NCBI GenBank assembly: GCA_051745835.1
Contig: JBNJEL010000017.1
Location: forward strand, 1 to 26,100
Length of the DNA: 26,100 bases
Source: JBNJEL01 sp051745835
Lineage (GTDB): Bacteria > Bacillota > Halanaerobiia > Halobacteroidales > Acetohalobiaceae
Reading direction: 5' to 3'
The position numbers were made by a program, and so were the translations under genes. The notes under the pieces are model-generated. The model was not told the origin of the DNA. It worked only from the letters and a program-made list of their open reading frames with translations, and searched no databases. This document shows, in pieces, positions 23,837 through 26,100 of the stretch (its first letter is position 1; each line of letters opens with the position of its first letter).

Positions 23837-25471
23837 ATGAAAGAGATTAAAGTTACTATTTTAGATGGGTATCTTGATGAACCGTCCTGTTTAGGAGTGC
23901 CACCTTACATTGCACCTCATGTGCGCTATACTTATGGAGCATTGAAGGATGTTGGATTAACTTCAGATCAGATTAATTATTTAACTATTGATCAATTAAG
24001 AGCTGATCAGGAAAGTAAGTTAGCTAAATTAGATGAGAGTGATTTAGTAGTAATGATTGCTGGTACTACAGTGCCAGGAAAGTATTTAGGTGGTCAACCA
24101 ATTTCGATTCAAGAGATTGAAGAGTTAGCCAATCAATTAGTTACTACTGAAGTTATCTTAAGTGGACCAATTGTGAATTGTGGTTTAGAGGTTAAGTTTA
24201 TAGATCAGATGGCTGCAGAACTACCAGGTTTAACTGTTTATCAAAGGTTAAATGGTGATAAAGCGGTGACTAATAATCCTGCCCAGCTAGTTAATCGTTG
24301 GGCTAAGTTAGGTGCAGAAGTTACCCAGAAACATCCTAATTTCCCTTATTTAGTCTGCGAAGTAGAGACCTTTAGAGGTTGTCCGCGTCAGAGTAACTGT
24401 TCATTTTGTAGCGAAGGATTGAAGCAGATTACATATCACCGCAGCATTGGGGGAATTATAGATGAAGTAGAAGCATTAGCTAAGTTAGGTAATCAATATC
24501 TGCGCTTAGGTTGTCAAACAGATATTTTGCTCTTTCAAGGGCAGAGGCATTCTAACGGAAGATTAATCCCCCGGGTAGACAGTCTGAAGCAGTTATATGC
24601 TGGAATTAGTAGAGTAGCACCTAATCTTAAGACTTTACATTTAGATAATATTAATCCTGCTACGATTGCTGATTTTCCTCAGCGTTCAAGGGAGATATTA
24701 GAGATAATAGCTAAACATAATACTTCCGGCGATATAGCAGCTTTTGGCTTAGAATCAGCTGATCCGCAAGTACTGAAAGCGAATAATATTGGAACTACTC
24801 CTGAGAAGACATTAGAAGCGATTAGGATTATGAATCAAGTTTCTGGATATCGAGAACAGGGAGTGCCTAAGTTGCTGCCGGGAATTAACTTATTACATGG
24901 TCTTAAAGGTGAACGAGCTAAGACAATGGAGTTAAATTTTAATTTTTTAAAACGCGTTTTGGAAGAAGGATTACTAGTGCGGCGAATTAATATTCGTCAA
25001 GTTAATGAAATTCAAGATTATCAGTCAGATTATAACTATTCTTCTCAAGAATTTAAAGATTATAAGGCTAAGATAAATGAAGAGATTAATCAGCCAATGT
25101 TAGAGCGAGTATTTCCTCAAGGTACATTATTAGAGGAGGTAATAATTGAGGAAGTTAATGGTAAGACTGCCTTTGGGCGACAGCTAGGTACTTATCCGAT
25201 CTTAGTGGGAGTGCCTGGAGATTATGAAGTAGGTGAGATTGTAGATGTTAAAGTAGTGGATCACGGCTATCGTTCGGTAACTGGAATTGTGTGGCCCTTT
25301 AAGATTAATAATGCTAGTTTAGCTGAGTTAGAAGCGCTGCCGGGGATTGGAAACAAACGAGCAATGCGCTTATTTATGTCTTCGCAAATAGAGAGCTTAG
25401 ATCATTTAGATCAAATTTTGGACTATAGTTATGATGTGGAGCAATTAGAAGAATTAGTGGTTTTTGATTAA
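23837..25471 (+). CDS. Radical SAM protein of the COG1031 type with TRAM-like and HhH C-terminus
   Basis: 544-residue iron-sulfur protein, activity unknown. The N-terminal third (LDGYLDEPSCLGVPPYIAPH, about 9-28) resembles the cobalamin-binding-like leader of this family. The cluster motif is FRGCPRQSNCSFC, with Cys182, Cys188 and Cys191 (C-x5-C-x2-C instead of C-x3-C-x2-C). The radical SAM barrel runs to about 400 (RLGCQTDILLFQGQ, FGLESADPQVL, LLPGINLLHGLKGE). Residues about 430-480 look like a TRAM RNA-binding beta-barrel (GVPGDYEVGEIVDVKVVD). A helix-hairpin-helix follows (ELEALPGIGNKRAMRLF). TRAM and HhH point to a nucleic-acid substrate, perhaps RNA modification. I know this arrangement mainly from archaea. 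A cysteine desulfurase gene follows 47 bases later. Confidence 0.82.
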   Translation: MKEIKVTILDGYLDEPSCLGVPPYIAPHVRYTYGALKDVGLTSDQINYLTIDQLRADQESKLAKLDESDLVVMIAGTTVPGKYLGGQPISIQEIEELANQLVTTEVILSGPIVNCGLEVKFIDQMAAELPGLTVYQRLNGDKAVTNNPAQLVNRWAKLGAEVTQKHPNFPYLVCEVETFRGCPRQSNCSFCSEGLKQITYHRSIGGIIDEVEALAKLGNQYLRLGCQTDILLFQGQRHSNGRLIPRVDSLKQLYAGISRVAPNLKTLHLDNINPATIADFPQRSREILEIIAKHNTSGDIAAFGLESADPQVLKANNIGTTPEKTLEAIRIMNQVSGYREQGVPKLLPGINLLHGLKGERAKTMELNFNFLKRVLEEGLLVRRINIRQVNEIQDYQSDYNYSSQEFKDYKAKINEEINQPMLERVFPQGTLLEEVIIEEVNGKTAFGRQLGTYPILVGVPGDYEVGEIVDVKVVDHGYRSVTGIVWPFKINNASLAELEALPGIGNKRAMRLFMSSQIESLDHLDQILDYSYDVEQLEELVVFD

Positions 25472-25518
25472 GTTAATTATTAAGATTGAGTTTAATTGTA
25501 GAGTTTAGGAGGATGATT

Positions 25519-26100
25519 ATGGACGAGGTGTATTTAGATAATAGTGCAACTACTAAAGTAAAACCTGCGGTAGTATCGGCTATGACTGAAGTGTTAACCG
25601 AGGAGTATGGAAATCCTTCCTCGCTTCATAGTATGGGGGCTGATGCTGAGAAGTTAATTAAAGAGTCACGTAGATCAGTAGCTGATCTGTTAGGAGCTAA
25701 TGAACGGGAAATTATCTTTACTTCTGGTGGTACTGAGGCTAATAATTTAGCAATTAGAGGTGCTGTAGATACTTTAGAACGCTACGGTAATCAAATTATT
25801 ACTACTAAGATAGAACATGCTTCGGTTTTAGCTCCGATGCGCCATTTAGAAGAGGAAGGCTGGGATGTAGTTTATCTCGATGTTGATAGTGAAGGTAGAG
25901 TAGATATTGAACAGTTAGCAGAGGTTATCTCTAAGGAGACTGTCTTAGTTAGCATTATGTATGTTAATAGTGAAGTGGGAACGATTCAGCCTATTGATGA
26001 GGTAATAGAGATAATTAGAGAGATGGACGTTCACATTTTTGGTCTTGAAGCCCAAAATGGTCAGGAGCACCCCGAAGAGGATGGCGTAAATGCCGATGAG
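25519..26100 (+). CDS. nifS: Cysteine desulfurase (NifS/IscS family), partial and disturbed at the 3' end
   Basis: PLP enzyme that takes sulfur from cysteine for Fe-S clusters or thiolated tRNA. The ATG at 25519 follows TTTAGGAGGATGATT. Clear family motifs: VYLDNSATTKVKPAVVSAM at 4-22, YGNPSSLHSMG, FTSGGTEANNLAIRG, TTKIEHASV with the PLP-stacking His, and SIMYVNSEVGTIQPIDEV. Up to IIREMD (about codon 169) it is a normal NifS. The next residues should contain the FHVDAVQ-type block with the PLP aspartate. Instead the frame, though open to the window end, reads VHIFGLEAQNGQ and an acidic stretch unlike the family. I think the real gene continues differently and the window has a foreign tail from about 26026. 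The lysine and cysteine active-site regions lie outside. Confidence 0.8.
   Translation, partial: MDEVYLDNSATTKVKPAVVSAMTEVLTEEYGNPSSLHSMGADAEKLIKESRRSVADLLGANEREIIFTSGGTEANNLAIRGAVDTLERYGNQIITTKIEHASVLAPMRHLEEEGWDVVYLDVDSEGRVDIEQLAEVISKETVLVSIMYVNSEVGTIQPIDEVIEIIREMDVHIFGLEAQNGQEHPEEDGVNADE
26026..26100 (-). other. Foreign-looking tail: fragment of a minus-strand membrane protein gene
   Basis: The last 60 bases are 33/60 G+C (55%), against 21/60 in the preceding 60. Read on the minus strand from 26100, the frame is open and gives LIGIYAILFGVLLTILGFKT, a typical transmembrane helix with an FGVLL core resembling HdeD/DUF308-type proteins, with G/C at most third positions. The join with the cysteine desulfurase is between about 26020 and 26040. 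It could be an assembly chimera, or less likely a real insertion. The short length prevents a firm family call. Confidence 0.55.

Overview
The window is about 35% G+C, gene-dense DNA from a low-G+C, Gram-positive-type anaerobe. Strong GGAGG ribosome binding sites, several TTG/GTG starts, sigma-A-like promoters and a rubrerythrin support this. The combination of a spore photoproduct lyase, three tandem M42 peptidases, UPF0182, DUF445 and DUF1385 proteins suggests a spore-forming clostridium-like lineage. Halanaerobiales/Halobacteroidaceae is my best guess from gene content and protein style; no rRNA is present to confirm it.

Layout. (1) 1-2781: terminator of an upstream gene, then a complete three-gene ABC importer of the nitrate/sulfonate/thiamine-precursor class (lipoprotein, ATPase, permease). 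(2) 2958-4430: DUF445 membrane protein. (3) 4465-7704: a thiol-metabolism locus. A minus-strand glyoxalase I is divergent from an overlapping pair, a glutamate-cysteine ligase and a glutathionylspermidine-synthase-like ATP-grasp enzyme. I infer that the pair makes glutathione or a close relative, used by the glyoxalase. (4) 7781-8534: DUF1232 membrane protein and a PPC/DUF296 protein. (5) 8634-11508: a membrane diguanylate cyclase (5TM-LYT, two GAF, GGDEF) and a membrane-anchored VWA protein. (6) 11660-15526: a UPF0182 membrane protein and an unrecognised tail-anchored protein with a UBA-like N-terminus. (7) 15604-16248, minus strand: VanW-like protein. (8) 16356-20674: operon of three overlapping M42 aminopeptidase paralogs followed by a divergent malic-enzyme-like protein with a damaged nucleotide-binding loop. 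(9) 20789-22305: a four-cysteine small protein translationally coupled to spore photoproduct lyase. (10) 22323-22924: rubrerythrin-type diiron protein with a perfect-consensus promoter and a Fur/PerR-like dyad, closed by a 40-bp perfect palindrome that also serves the convergent DUF1385 gene. (11) 23837-26100: a radical SAM protein of an archaeal-looking family (TRAM-like and HhH C-terminus), then the start of a NifS/IscS cysteine desulfurase.

The most notable points are the noncanonical glutathione locus, the spore photoproduct lyase lacking the Bacillus-type hydrogen-donor cysteine but carrying another candidate, the degenerate malic enzyme, and an anomalous last ~75 bases. Those last bases are 55% G+C over the final 60 and fit a minus-strand transmembrane protein instead of the expected cysteine desulfurase, so they are probably a chimeric join. 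I found no CRISPR array, tRNA, rRNA, insertion sequence or riboswitch, and no gene-free stretch longer than 300 bases.
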